From NCBI GenBank assembly GCA_963834945.1, contig CAWIDT010000011.1, positions 248,001 to 312,000 of the forward strand: a stretch of 64,000 bases of DNA. Reading direction: 5' to 3'. Within the stretch, counting starts at the first letter, position 1; every line of letters begins with the position of its first letter. Below the pieces are notes generated by a model. The model was not told where the DNA came from. It searched no databases and worked only from the letters and a program-made list of their open reading frames with translations. Source of the DNA: R-RK-3 sp963834945 (GTDB lineage: Bacteria; Pseudomonadota; Alphaproteobacteria; Rhizobiales; Rhodomicrobiaceae). The translations under genes and the position numbers were made by a program. Positions 18,411 through 27,170 of this stretch are shown piece after piece.

Positions 18411-19511
18411 CTAGTCCCTTTGCATCGGCCATTCACGGATGTCGAGGCCCTGCTCGCCTGCGACGCGGTCCTCGATTTCTGCGAGTTTGAGCAATCCGCT
18501 TTGAGTATCGGCATGGCGCACCACCGAGGCGGAGTTGATGGTCGCGCCCTTCAAGGCGCGATCGAGCGGCCAGCCGAGCGCGGTCAGCGCCACGAAGGTT
18601 GACGCAAAGGCGTCGCCCGCCCCTGCCGTGCCGAAGACGTCGGTCTGTAGCGCCGGACAATGGACGATCCTGCCGCCTGTCGCGACGAAAGCACCGCGCC
18701 TGCCGTCCGTTATGACGACTGTGCCGACGCCGGTGTTCAGCATATGTTGAAAAAAGCGCAGCATGCTGATCTCGAAGCCGCCGCCGGAAAGCCCGCGCCG
18801 GACCATGTCCGGCACCTCCTCGTCATGCTCGAACGGCACCGACGGGCCGCCCTCTCCCGCGATCGCCGACAGTGCCGGCACGAGCGCGTCGGCCTCGGTG
18901 CGGTTGATGAGCAGCATATCGAGCGACCCGACCGTGTCGAGGAAGGCACGTCCGCGCGCCGTCAGCTGACGGATGCCGGGGTTCGCCGCGACCATGCACC
19001 CAGCTTTCTTGGCCGAAATGACGAGGTCGGGAAACGCATCGGCCGATTGGTTGCTGAGGCTGGAGATGTAAACGAGATCGACAGAAAGCGCCTCCGGCTT
19101 GATGTCGGCGATCGACAGCAAGGTGTTGGCGCCCCGGAAGGTGAAAATCGCCGCATTGCGCTCGTGCGAGGAAACCAGGACCGAGGCGCCGGTCGGCATC
19201 CGCCGGTCGCGGGTGATCCAGCGCGTCGAAACGCCTTCACTTTCAAGCTTGGCCAGCACCGCATCGGCGCGCTGATCCATGCCCAGCTTCACCACGGCGG
19301 ATGTGTCCAGGCCCAGGCGCGCCATCGATATGGCGACGTTCACCGCACCGCCGCCCGGATGGGTGGAGATTTCCTCGGCTTCGGTCTTACGGCCTTCTTC
19401 GAGTAGCAGGAAGGAAGCATCGGCGTTGCGCATCGACATGCGTTCGATGCCGCTTAAATCGATGATCGCGATAGAATCGATCATCGCGCCGCCAACCGTG
19501 AGCGCTTTCAT
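18411..19511 (-). CDS. PfkB-family carbohydrate kinase
   Basis: The 366-residue protein belongs to the ribokinase/PfkB family, which phosphorylates sugars or nucleosides. It has the N-terminal glycine motif THPGGGAVNVAISMARLG near 50 and the C-terminal signature DVFGTAGAGDAFAST near 288-302 with the catalytic aspartate. The start MKALTVGGAMIDSI follows AAAGGACAACGAC. The specific sugar cannot be told from sequence. An extended insert around 230-250 is longer than in ribokinase. No sugar transporter lies beside it. Confidence 0.85.
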   Translation of the reverse strand: MKALTVGGAMIDSIAIIDLSGIERMSMRNADASFLLLEEGRKTEAEEISTHPGGGAVNVAISMARLGLDTSAVVKLGMDQRADAVLAKLESEGVSTRWITRDRRMPTGASVLVSSHERNAAIFTFRGANTLLSIADIKPEALSVDLVYISSLSNQSADAFPDLVISAKKAGCMVAANPGIRQLTARGRAFLDTVGSLDMLLINRTEADALVPALSAIAGEGGPSVPFEHDEEVPDMVRRGLSGGGFEISMLRFFQHMLNTGVGTVVITDGRRGAFVATGGRIVHCPALQTDVFGTAGAGDAFASTFVALTALGWPLDRALKGATINSASVVRHADTQSGLLKLAEIEDRVAGEQGLDIREWPMQRD

Positions 19512-19622
19512 GTCGTTGTCCTTTTCCGGCACGCTTACGCGAGGCGCACGCTTCGCACAACCCATTTAGTAGCGGAGCCTTGGGGTATGCATAAGGGCGA
19601 CGAGCCCTTCGATCATCGGCCC

Positions 19623-19649
19623 ATCTCCAATGATCGCAACATTGGAGAT
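19623..19649. other. Perfect 10-bp stem-loop
   Basis: ATCTCCAATG and CATTGGAGAT flank a 7-base loop, about 110 bases upstream of the PfkB kinase start. No T-run follows on either strand, so it is either a dyad operator or an RNA hairpin in the kinase leader. Confidence 0.4.
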
Positions 19650-19693
19650 CGTGTCAATTCGCGTGAGGAGAAGGATGCGAGAGGAGAAGCGCA

Positions 19694-19721
19694 CCTACCG
19701 GTCGCGCAGGGGACCGGTAGG
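19694..19721 (-). terminator. GC-rich stem-loop, possible terminator of the 19738-20016 gene
   Basis: CCTACCGGTC and GACCGGTAGG form a perfect 10-bp stem with an 8-base loop, 16 bases past the stop codon of the minus-strand secreted-protein gene. There is no clear U-tract, so the terminator role is uncertain. Confidence 0.4.
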
Positions 19722-19737
19722 CATTGAGCTCGAAAGC

Positions 19738-20016
19738 CTAGTAGTCGCAATACCAGATAGGACCAAATTTTACGCAGCTATCCGGGCGGCGACCTTGGCC
19801 GCGCCACTCGCGACAGGGCCGGCGCTCACCATTACGGTTCATCCGATGCCAACCATGGCGATCGCGTTCGCACCGCCGGTGATCGCCATGAACCTTTATC
19901 AGCCCATTGGTCACGCTCATGCCGGGGTCGCCCAGATTTGCGGGAGCCGCCTGTACGCCACCAGCGAAAATGGCAATCACCCCCGCCGCGGCAAGATATT
20001 TAATCGACCAAATCAT
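19738..20016 (-). CDS. Small secreted protein rich in arginine and histidine
   Basis: The 92-residue product has a signal peptide (MIWSIKYLAAAGVIAIFAG, cut near VQAAPA). The basic mature part has four cysteines (RRCERDRHG, RRPCREW, DSCVKFG, WYCDY), which could form two disulfides in the periplasm. ATG 20016 follows AAGGAG six bases upstream, a good site. Small cysteine/arginine-rich exported proteins like this are common in Rhizobiales, with no known role. Confidence 0.65.
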   Translation of the reverse strand: MIWSIKYLAAAGVIAIFAGGVQAAPANLGDPGMSVTNGLIKVHGDHRRCERDRHGWHRMNRNGERRPCREWRGQGRRPDSCVKFGPIWYCDY

Positions 20017-20151
20017 AAGAACTCCTTGATCGTTTGAGATGCTTCCTCGGTCGTGGCAAACGATGCCTCCGTGCAGCCGGAGATCTTGAGATGTTGCTAT
20101 TGCTACCGTTGAGGGAAACGGTGCGGGCGGCCTTACGGTTCCTCCGGCCGG

Positions 20152-22295
20152 CTATTTCGGCCGGACGAGGTCCAGCCATTCGTCCTCAGTGAGGACTTCG
20201 ACGCCGAGTTCTCCAGCGTTTTTCAGCTTGGAACCGGCCCCCGGTCCGGCGACCACATAGTCGGTCTTTTTCGACACCGAGCCTGCCACTTTTGCGCCGA
20301 GCCGTTCGGCCATGGCTTTCGCCTCCTGCCGCGTCATTCGCTCCAGGCTGCCGGTGAACACCACCGTCTTGCCCTCGACGGGCGAACCGGCGGTATTGCC
20401 GCGCTCGAATGGCTGCACGTCGATCTGGCGCTCAAGCGCGTCGATGGCCTCCAGATTGTGCGCTTCGCCGAAAAAAGCGATCAGCGCGTCGGCCACCACT
20501 TCGCCGATGCCGTCGATTTCGTTCAGGTCGCGCCAAGCTTCGCCCTCTTTGTCCTGCGCCGCGATCATCGACTGGCGGAAGTGCTCAAAGGTGCCGTAAC
20601 TGCGGGCGAGAAGCTTTGCATTCGTCTCGCCGATATGGCGGATGCCCAGCGCATAGATGACGCGGTCCAGCCCGATCCTACGGCGTTCCTCGATGGCCGC
20701 GAACAGGTTTTGCGCCGATTTGGAGCCCCAGCCTTCCTTGGCGTGGATCGGCTTCAGATTGCCCTTTTCGCGCGCGGCGAGGGTGAAGATGTCGGCGGGG
20801 GTTTTGATCCGGCCCTCAAGGTAGAACGCCTCGATCTGCTTGGCGCCCAGCCCTTCAATGTCGAAAGCGTTGCGCGAGACGAAATGCTTGAGACGTTCCA
20901 CCGCTTGCGCCGCGCAGATCAACCCGCCCGTACAGCGCCGCACCGCGTCGAGCTTGCCGGTTTTTTCGTGCTGCTCGCGCACGGCGTGCGAGCCGCAGAC
21001 CGGACAGAGTTCCGGGAATTTATAGGGCTGAGCGTCCGCAGGGCGTTTGTCGGGCAAAAAGCCGAGGATCTGCGGGATGACGTCGCCCGCCCGCTGCACC
21101 GTCACCCAATCGCCGATGCGGATGTCCTTGCGGGCGATCTCGTCCTCATTGTGCAGCGTGGCGTTCTGCACCACGACGCCGCCGACAGTTACCGGCTCAA
21201 GCTTGGCGACGGGCGTCAGCGCGCCGGTGCGGCCGACCTGGATCTCGATGCCGCGCAGAATCGTCGTCGCCTTCTGCGCCGCAAATTTATGCGCCACCGC
21301 CCAGCGCGGCGAGCGCGACACGAACCCCAGCCGCCGCTGATAGTCCAGGCTGTTGACCTTATAGACCATGCCGTCGATGTCGTAATCGAGCGTCGGGCGC
21401 CGCTCTTCGGTGTCGCGATAGGCTGCGAGCAGCTCCTCCGCCGAGCGGCAAAGCGTCATCAGCGGATTGACCGGAAAGCCCCAGCGCGCAAACGCCTCGA
21501 CGACGCCGAATTGCGTGTCCGACGGAAGCGACGGGGCCTCCCCCCACGTATAGGCGAAGAACTGCAACGGGCGGCTCGCCGTAATCGAGGGGTCGAGCTG
21601 GCGCAGCGAACCGGCAGCCGCATTGCGCGGATTGGCGAAGATTTTGCCGCCTGACTCCTGCTGGCGCGCATTGACCGCGAGGAAATCCGCCCGGCCGAAG
21701 AAAATCTCGCCGCGCACGTCGAAGACGGAGGGGAAATCCTTCGCCTTCACGATATCGGGGATGCTGGCGATGGTGCGGATATTGGCGGTGACGTTCTCGC
21801 CCTCGGCGCCGTCGCCGCGCGTCGCCGCGACCGCTAGCCTGCCGTCTTCATAACGCAGCGAAATGCCGAGCCCGTCGATCTTCGGCTCGGCGGTGACTTC
21901 CAGCGGATCGCCCTCCGGGATGCGCAGGAAGCGCCGCACGCGGTCGAGAAATTCCAGCACCTCGTCCTCGGCGAAGACGTTGCCGAGCGACAGCATCGGC
22001 ACCTTGTGCCGGACCTTGCCGAATTTTTCCGAACGGCGCGACGCCGACCGTGCTGGCTGGGGCTTCGCCGGCTCGCCAGCTCAGGATTGACTCATCCTCG
22101 ATCGCGAGCAGGAACCGCGTGCAGGAGCGCGTCATAATCGGCGTCGGAGATGGAGGGCGCGTCGTCCTGGTAATAACGACGGTCGTGCTCGGCGATTTCC
22201 GCCGCGAGCCGCCGGTGTTCGGCGACGGCCTCGTCGGCAGTCATGTCGGCCACGGGTTTTGCCGCAGGGCTCAGCTTTGGCGCGCGCTTTGCCAT
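20152..22295 (-). CDS. ligA: NAD-dependent DNA ligase LigA, frameshifted near the N-terminus
   Basis: LigA seals nicks in replication and repair using NAD and is normally essential. The start frame from ATG 22295 gives the Ia domain with RRYYQDDAPSISDADYDALL. The intact remainder from about 22020 on has the adenylation motif AEPKIDGLGISLRYEDGR (nucleophile Lys in KIDG), the OB fold, a four-cysteine zinc finger (CPVC), helix-hairpin-helix repeats and a C-terminal BRCT domain ending VRPK. Between about 22128 and 22020 the frame changes at least twice. Pieces in three frames (RFLLAIEDE, then PELASRRSPSQ, TVGVAP, SEKFGKVRHKVP) line up with the family. Sequence error is more likely than a dead essential gene. 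Confidence 0.85.
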
Positions 22296-22331
22296 GCTCA
22301 GGCTCTAAGGAGCGCCGAGCGCGTGGCCCCA

Positions 22332-22457
22332 CCCTCACCCGGCGCTTCGCGCCGCCCTCTCCCGTCGAGGGAGAGGGCAAAGCAACGGAGAGCGACGCAA
22401 ACCCTTGCCCTCTCTCCTTGCGGGAGAGGGCTCCCGCCGAAGGCGGGTGGGTGAGGG
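22332..22457. repeat. Palindromic intergenic repeat (MITE-like)
   Basis: The 126-base stretch begins CCCTCACCC and ends GGGTGAGGG. Inside are two more inverted units, CCCTCTCCCGTCGAGGGAGAGGG and CCCTCTCCTTGCGGGAGAGGG, and a CGGGCTCCCGCC-type GC-rich arm. It lies between ligA and the UPF0173 gene. Elements with these words recur between genes in many proteobacteria. It has no coding capacity. Confidence 0.55.
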
Positions 22458-22490
22458 GGATCGGCCGGACGAAAGGAGCGCAACACCTGC

Positions 22491-23181
22491 CTAAACCCCG
22501 AACGGCACGCCCACCTCGGGCACGACGACATTCTGGCCTTCCATCTCCGCCAGGAATTTGGACGCATCCTTATCGATGATGGGGAAGGTGCCGTAATGGA
22601 TGGGGATGATGGTCTTGAACTTGAAATAGCGCTTGCAGGCGATGGCAGCCTGTTTGGCGCCCATGGTGAAGCGGTCGCCGATCGGCACGCAGCCGATATC
22701 GGGCGGCGAAGAATTCCTGCACCAGCGCCATGTCGCCGAAAATTTCGGTGTCGCCCATGTGATAGAGCGTCTTCCCCTCGGAGCGAAGTAGGATACCGCA
22801 TGGGTTGCCGAGATAGACCGGCTTGCCGTCGATCATCGTCGACGACGAGTGGAACGCCTTCGTGAAGGTGACGTCGAAGCCGCTATCCGCGATGGTGCCG
22901 CCCGGATTGCCCGGATTGATCTTTTCGACGCCCAGCCCGTTCAGATACAGCGCCAGCTCGTACACCGCGAACACCATCGCGCCGGTACGCTTGGCGATCT
23001 CCACCGTGTCGCCGACATGGTCGTCATGGCCATGCGTCAGGATGATGTGGGTGCAGCCTTCGGTCGCGTTCTCGATGCTGCCCTGGAAGGTGGGATTGCC
23101 CGTCAGGAACGGGTCGATGAGCAGAACATTGCCGCCGGTCTCGATGCGGAAGGCCGAATGGCCGAGCCAGGTCATCTTCAT
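22491..23181 (-). CDS. UPF0173 metal-dependent hydrolase, one-base frameshift
   Basis: This is a beta-lactamase-fold hydrolase of the UPF0173 family. It begins MKMTWLGHSAFRIETGG and has the metal site THGHDDHVGD near residue 50; its substrate is unknown. The frame holds to EFFA at about 22705. It then resumes one base later as DIGCVPIGDRFTMGAK, through IIPIHYGTFP, and ends PFGV at 22491. The span is 691 bases (3n+1), so one extra base in the GCCGCCC tract near 22701-22708 explains it. Without the shift the product would have about 229 residues, the normal length. Confidence 0.8.
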
Positions 23182-23280
23182 GGCCGTCTCCTTGATCGTT
23201 GCGTTGGTCGCAATTCCCAGCGCAGTATAATAGCGTCCTAACCGGTAACAAGCGCGATTCGCCAGCTATAAGAGACCGTC

Positions 23281-23772
23281 TTGCCCGACGCGCCGCCTCA
23301 GGCCCGCCCCAGCTTCAGCATCGGAGACCTCGCCGCCGCCCTGCCGCGCCATGCCGCGATCTTCGGGCTGGATGTGGGGACGAAAACCATCGGCGTGGCT
23401 ATTTCCGATGTGAGCCGCACCATCGCGACGGCGGTCGGCACGATCAGGCGGAAAAAGTTCACCTCCGACATCGCCGAGCTGTTTGCGCTGGCCAGGGAAC
23501 GTGGCGCCGTGGGCTATGTCATCGGTCTGCCGATCAATTTCAACGGCACGGAAGGGCCGCGCGCCCAGGCTTGCCGCGCCTTCGCCCGCAATCTGAGCCG
23601 TCTGACCGAGGCCCCGATCGCCATGTGGGACGAGCGCCTCTCCACCGCCGCCGCAGAGCGCGCCTTGCTCGCGGCGGATGCCAGCCGCAAGCGCCGTGCC
23701 GAAGTGATCGATGCGGTGGCGGCGGCCTACATCCTCCAGGGCGCCCTCGACCGGATGAAGCACCTTATGTGA
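23281..23772 (+). CDS. ruvX: Holliday junction resolvase-like RuvX / pre-16S rRNA nuclease (YqgF)
   Basis: The 163-residue RNase H-fold protein has the catalytic strand FGLDVGTKTIGVAISD near residue 28-43. The family motifs VIGLPINFNGTEG and MWDERLSTAAAE follow, then RRAEVIDAVAAAYILQ. YqgF proteins mature the 5' end of 16S rRNA and may cut recombination junctions. The start is TTG 23281 after AAGAGACCG; no better in-frame ATG precedes the catalytic strand. The next gene starts 13 bases later. Confidence 0.9.
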   Translation: MPDAPPQARPSFSIGDLAAALPRHAAIFGLDVGTKTIGVAISDVSRTIATAVGTIRRKKFTSDIAELFALARERGAVGYVIGLPINFNGTEGPRAQACRAFARNLSRLTEAPIAMWDERLSTAAAERALLAADASRKRRAEVIDAVAAAYILQGALDRMKHLM

Positions 23773-23785
23773 ATGCCCCGCACCC

Positions 23786-24712
23786 ATGCTCGCCACCTTC
23801 AATGCCAGCGCCCCGATCGCCCTGATCATTCTCCTGGGCTATATTTTGAACCGCTATCGGCTCGCGGGACCGGAGATCTGGTCGGCAATCGAGCATGTCT
23901 GCTTCTACATCCTGTTTCCCTTCCTGATCGTCCGCACGCTGGCAAGCGCCGATCTTTCCGACCTGCCGATTGCTGACTACGCGTTCGTGCTGCTCGGCGC
24001 AGGCGCTGGCATGGCGCTGCTGCTGCTTGCGGTGCGGCCTGTGCTGGTGCGGTCCGGCATGTCCGGGCCGACATTCACCAGCCTCTTTCAGGGCGCGACC
24101 CGCTTTCACGGCTTCATGGCGCTCGCGGTCGTCGGAACGCTATACGGAACCCCGGGACTGGCGCTCTCGGCGCTGGCAATCAGCCTGCTCGTGCCGATGC
24201 TTAACGTATTGACGGTGATCGTGCTGAGCATCTGGGGCGAGGGCGCCGAGGGCACGTCCACGCGCGTCATCCTGATGCGGCTGGCGCAGAACCCGCTGAT
24301 TTTCGCCTGCCTCACCGGACTGTCGCTCAATGTTATCGGTGTGCCGGCTTTCATCCTCAGCGCCATCAAGATCATCGGCGATGGCGGCCTGGGGTTGGCG
24401 ATGCTGGCGGTGGGCGCCGGATTGCAGATCGAGCGCATTGCGCAGACCAAATGGCTGCTGATCGTCGGCGTGCTGATCCGGCTTGTGGGCATGCCGCTGC
24501 TGGTCATTCTATTGTGCCGGATCGCCGGGCTTGAGGGCCTGCCCCGCACCGTCGCCATCATCACCGGCGCCGTGCCGACCGCCTCCACCGCCTATGTGAT
24601 GGCCCGCAAGATGGGCGGCGACCACCAGCTCATGGCGAATATCGTGACCTTCCAGGTGGTCGCGGCCGCCGTGACGCTGCCGGTTTTCATCTATATTGCG
24701 GGGGTGCTGTGA
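23786..24712 (+). CDS. AEC-family transporter (auxin efflux carrier fold)
   Basis: The 308-residue membrane protein has about ten hydrophobic segments in two halves, the AEC arrangement. It begins MLATFNASAPIALIILLGY and has the crossover region with RVILMRLAQNPLIFACLTG near 175 and GAVPTASTAYVMARKMGGD near 275. Bacterial members export organic acids such as malate or malonate, or amino-acid-like compounds; the substrate here is unknown. It is 13 bases after ruvX on the same strand. Confidence 0.85.
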   Translation: MLATFNASAPIALIILLGYILNRYRLAGPEIWSAIEHVCFYILFPFLIVRTLASADLSDLPIADYAFVLLGAGAGMALLLLAVRPVLVRSGMSGPTFTSLFQGATRFHGFMALAVVGTLYGTPGLALSALAISLLVPMLNVLTVIVLSIWGEGAEGTSTRVILMRLAQNPLIFACLTGLSLNVIGVPAFILSAIKIIGDGGLGLAMLAVGAGLQIERIAQTKWLLIVGVLIRLVGMPLLVILLCRIAGLEGLPRTVAIITGAVPTASTAYVMARKMGGDHQLMANIVTFQVVAAAVTLPVFIYIAGVL

Positions 24713-24748
24713 AGCGGCACGTCGAATGCCCTTACATCAGGAGCTGGC

Positions 24749-25237
24749 ATGGCTGAGACCAGGACACCATCGCGGCCGGATCATCCGGGCATTATCGCGC
24801 CTCCGCCATTGATCTATATCGGCGTGCTCGCATCGGCGCTTTTCCTGGATTGGGCCTTTGGCGGCCCGGGGCTCGGCCTGCCTTACGGTCCGAGAGTGAC
24901 GGCAGGTGCGGTCCTGATGATCGCGGGCGCGGCCATCGACGTTGCCGGCGGTTCGCGTTTCCTGGCGGCGAAAACCAACATTCATCCATGGAAGCCTGCC
25001 ACCGCGATCGTCACCTCGGGCATCTACCGGTTTACGCGGAACCCCATGTATCTCGGCATGGCGCTGATTTATATTGCGCTGAGCCTGCTTGCCGACAGCC
25101 TCATCGCCTTGGCCGGGCTGCCGGTGGCGCTGGTATTGATGCATTACGGGGTGATCGTCCGGGAGGAACGCTATCTGGAGGCAAAATTCGGCGAGCCGTA
25201 CGGGGCCTATAAGCGGCGGGTGCGACGATGGCTTTGA
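24749..25237 (+). CDS. Isoprenylcysteine carboxyl methyltransferase / PEMT-family membrane methyltransferase
   Basis: The 162-residue protein has three to four membrane segments and the family C-terminal signature: SGIYRFTRNPMYLGMALIYI near 90, then REERYLEAKFGEPYGAYKRRVRRWL. These residues bind S-adenosylmethionine. Bacterial members methylate small molecules or lipids, but the target is not known. ATG 24749 follows AGGAGCTGGC. Confidence 0.75.
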   Translation: MAETRTPSRPDHPGIIAPPPLIYIGVLASALFLDWAFGGPGLGLPYGPRVTAGAVLMIAGAAIDVAGGSRFLAAKTNIHPWKPATAIVTSGIYRFTRNPMYLGMALIYIALSLLADSLIALAGLPVALVLMHYGVIVREERYLEAKFGEPYGAYKRRVRRWL

Positions 25238-25281
25238 TCGTCCGGCGCCCGCCAATAAAACCATGAGAAGGCCGACCCGCA

Positions 25282-26292
25282 ATGCTGTCTGGATTTGAAC
25301 GCTACCCGCTCACCTTCGGTCCCACCCCGATCGAGAAACTCTCCCGGCTGACGGCGCATCTTGGCGGCGATGTTGAGATTTACGCCAAGCGGGAGGATTG
25401 CAATTCCGGTCTCGCCTTCGGCGGCAACAAGCTGCGCAAGCTCGAATATATCGTGCCCGACGCCATTGCGAGCAACGCGGATACGCTCGTCTCGATCGGC
25501 GGCGTGCAGTCGAACCACACGCGGATGGTGGCGGCCGTGGCAGCCAAGCTCGGGATGAAATGCCGGCTGATCCAGGAAAGCTGGGTCCCGCATGAGGATG
25601 CCGTCTATGACCGCGTGGGGAACATCATGCTGTCGCGCATCCTGGGTGCCGAGATTCAGTTGGTGGACGAGGGCTTCGACATCGGCATCCGCGACAGCTG
25701 GACGGCGGCGCTCGCCGATGTGAAGGCCAAGGGCGGCAAGCCCTACGCGATCCCGGCGGGGGCTTCGGTGCACAAATTCGGAGGCCTCGGCTATGTGGGC
25801 TTTGCCGAAGAGGTGCGGGCGCAAGAGACGCAGATGGGATTGAAGTTCGATTTCATCATCGTATGCACCGTCACCGGCTCGACGCATGCGGGCATGGTGG
25901 TCGGCTTTGCCGCCGATGGCCGCGAGCGCCATGTGATTGGCATCGACGCCTCATGCACGCCGGCACAGACCAAGGCGCAGGTGCTCGACATCGCGCAGAA
26001 GACCTCGGGGCTGGTCGGCGGCAAGGCAATTACGGCGGAGGACATTGTGCTGCTGGAGGATTATGCCTATCCGGTCTATGGCGTGCCTTCGAAGGAGACG
26101 ATCGAGGCGATCCGCCTGTCGGCGCGGCTCGAAGGCATGATCACAGACCCCGTTTACGAAGGCAAATCGATGCAGGGCATGATCGATCTGGTCAAAAAGG
26201 GGTTTTTCCCGAAAGGGTCCAAGGTGCTTTATGCGCATCTGGGAGGCGCCCCGGCGCTTAACGGTTACAGCTATACGTTCCGCAATGGCTGA
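25282..26292 (+). CDS. acdS: 1-aminocyclopropane-1-carboxylate (ACC) deaminase
   Basis: The 336-residue PLP enzyme splits ACC, the plant ethylene precursor, into 2-oxobutyrate and ammonia. The PLP lysine is K50 in FGGNKLRKLEY. Two residues that separate true ACC deaminases from D-cysteine desulfhydrases are present: Glu293 (DPVYEGKSM) and Leu320 (YAHLGG), matching E295 and L322 of the Pseudomonas enzyme with a constant offset. The usual length is about 338. It heads a probable three-gene unit with 39- and 32-base gaps. No Lrp-type acdR gene is adjacent, so control differs from the common arrangement. Confidence 0.93.
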   Translation: MLSGFERYPLTFGPTPIEKLSRLTAHLGGDVEIYAKREDCNSGLAFGGNKLRKLEYIVPDAIASNADTLVSIGGVQSNHTRMVAAVAAKLGMKCRLIQESWVPHEDAVYDRVGNIMLSRILGAEIQLVDEGFDIGIRDSWTAALADVKAKGGKPYAIPAGASVHKFGGLGYVGFAEEVRAQETQMGLKFDFIIVCTVTGSTHAGMVVGFAADGRERHVIGIDASCTPAQTKAQVLDIAQKTSGLVGGKAITAEDIVLLEDYAYPVYGVPSKETIEAIRLSARLEGMITDPVYEGKSMQGMIDLVKKGFFPKGSKVLYAHLGGAPALNGYSYTFRNG

Positions 26293-26331
26293 TATGCGGC
26301 GCCGAGGACGCGCCATTCAGGAGGAATGCCG

Positions 26332-27138
26332 ATGATGGACGATCGACCCGACGCGCGGTTCCGGCACCTGCATCACCGTCCGGGCGGCGCCTTCATCATG
26401 CCCAATCCCTGGGATGTCGGATCGGCCAAGATCCTGGCCGGCATCGGTTTTGAGGCGCTCGCCACGACCAGCGCCGGTTTTGCTTTTTCGCGCGGCCGCA
26501 AAGACGGCGGCGTAAGCAGCGAGGAAATGCTGGATCATTGCCGCGATATCGTGGCCGCGACGCCGTTGCCGGTCTCGGCCGATCTGGAAAAGGGGATGGG
26601 GGACGCGCCGGAAGCCGCTGCCGAAACCGTCCGCCGCGCCGCCGGTGTCGGCCTGGCCGGCGCTTCGCTAGAAGATTTTTCCGGTGACCGGGGCCAGCCG
26701 ATCTTTGAATTCAATCTGGCGGTTGAGCGAATCGCGGCGGCGAGCGAAGCCGCCCGGGCGCTCGCTCAGGATTTCGTCCTCACGGCGCGGGCGGAGAACT
26801 TCCTCCATGGCCGATCCGATCTGGACGATACGATCAAGCGCCTGCAAGCCTTCGAGACGGCCGGCGCCGACGTGCTTTACGCGCCCGGCCTGCGCGATCT
26901 CGACCAAATTCGCGCGGTTTGCGCCGCCGTGTCAAAGCCCGTCAACGTGCTGGTGGCCGGACCTTTCAGCCGCGCCGATCTGGAAGGTGCGGGGGTGAAA
27001 CGGATCAGCATCGGCTCAGGGCTGGCTCGGCTCGCCTATGGCGCGGTGATCCGTGCCGCCGCGGAAATGCAGGACAATGGCAGCTTCACTTTCGCGCGGG
27101 ATGCGGCAAGCTTCGCGGCGATCGAGGGCTATTTTTAA
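26332..27138 (+). CDS. Isocitrate lyase/PEP mutase-superfamily protein
   Basis: The 268-residue protein belongs to the branch of the PEP mutase/isocitrate lyase superfamily that lacks the K-K-C-G-H lyase cysteine. It shows MPNPWDVGSAKILAG near 24, SADLEKGMGD near 85 for Mg2+ binding, and GASLEDFSGD near 110. Members act on C-C or P-C bonds of oxaloacetate-like acids. AGGAGG ends 7 bases before ATG 26332, which decides the start. Its place between ACC deaminase and an aminotransferase suggests 2-oxo acid metabolism, but the substrate is unknown. Confidence 0.75.
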   Translation: MMDDRPDARFRHLHHRPGGAFIMPNPWDVGSAKILAGIGFEALATTSAGFAFSRGRKDGGVSSEEMLDHCRDIVAATPLPVSADLEKGMGDAPEAAAETVRRAAGVGLAGASLEDFSGDRGQPIFEFNLAVERIAAASEAARALAQDFVLTARAENFLHGRSDLDDTIKRLQAFETAGADVLYAPGLRDLDQIRAVCAAVSKPVNVLVAGPFSRADLEGAGVKRISIGSGLARLAYGAVIRAAAEMQDNGSFTFARDAASFAAIEGYF

Positions 27139-27170
27139 AATGCCGCAACATCAGTCTTGAGGGAGCCCGC

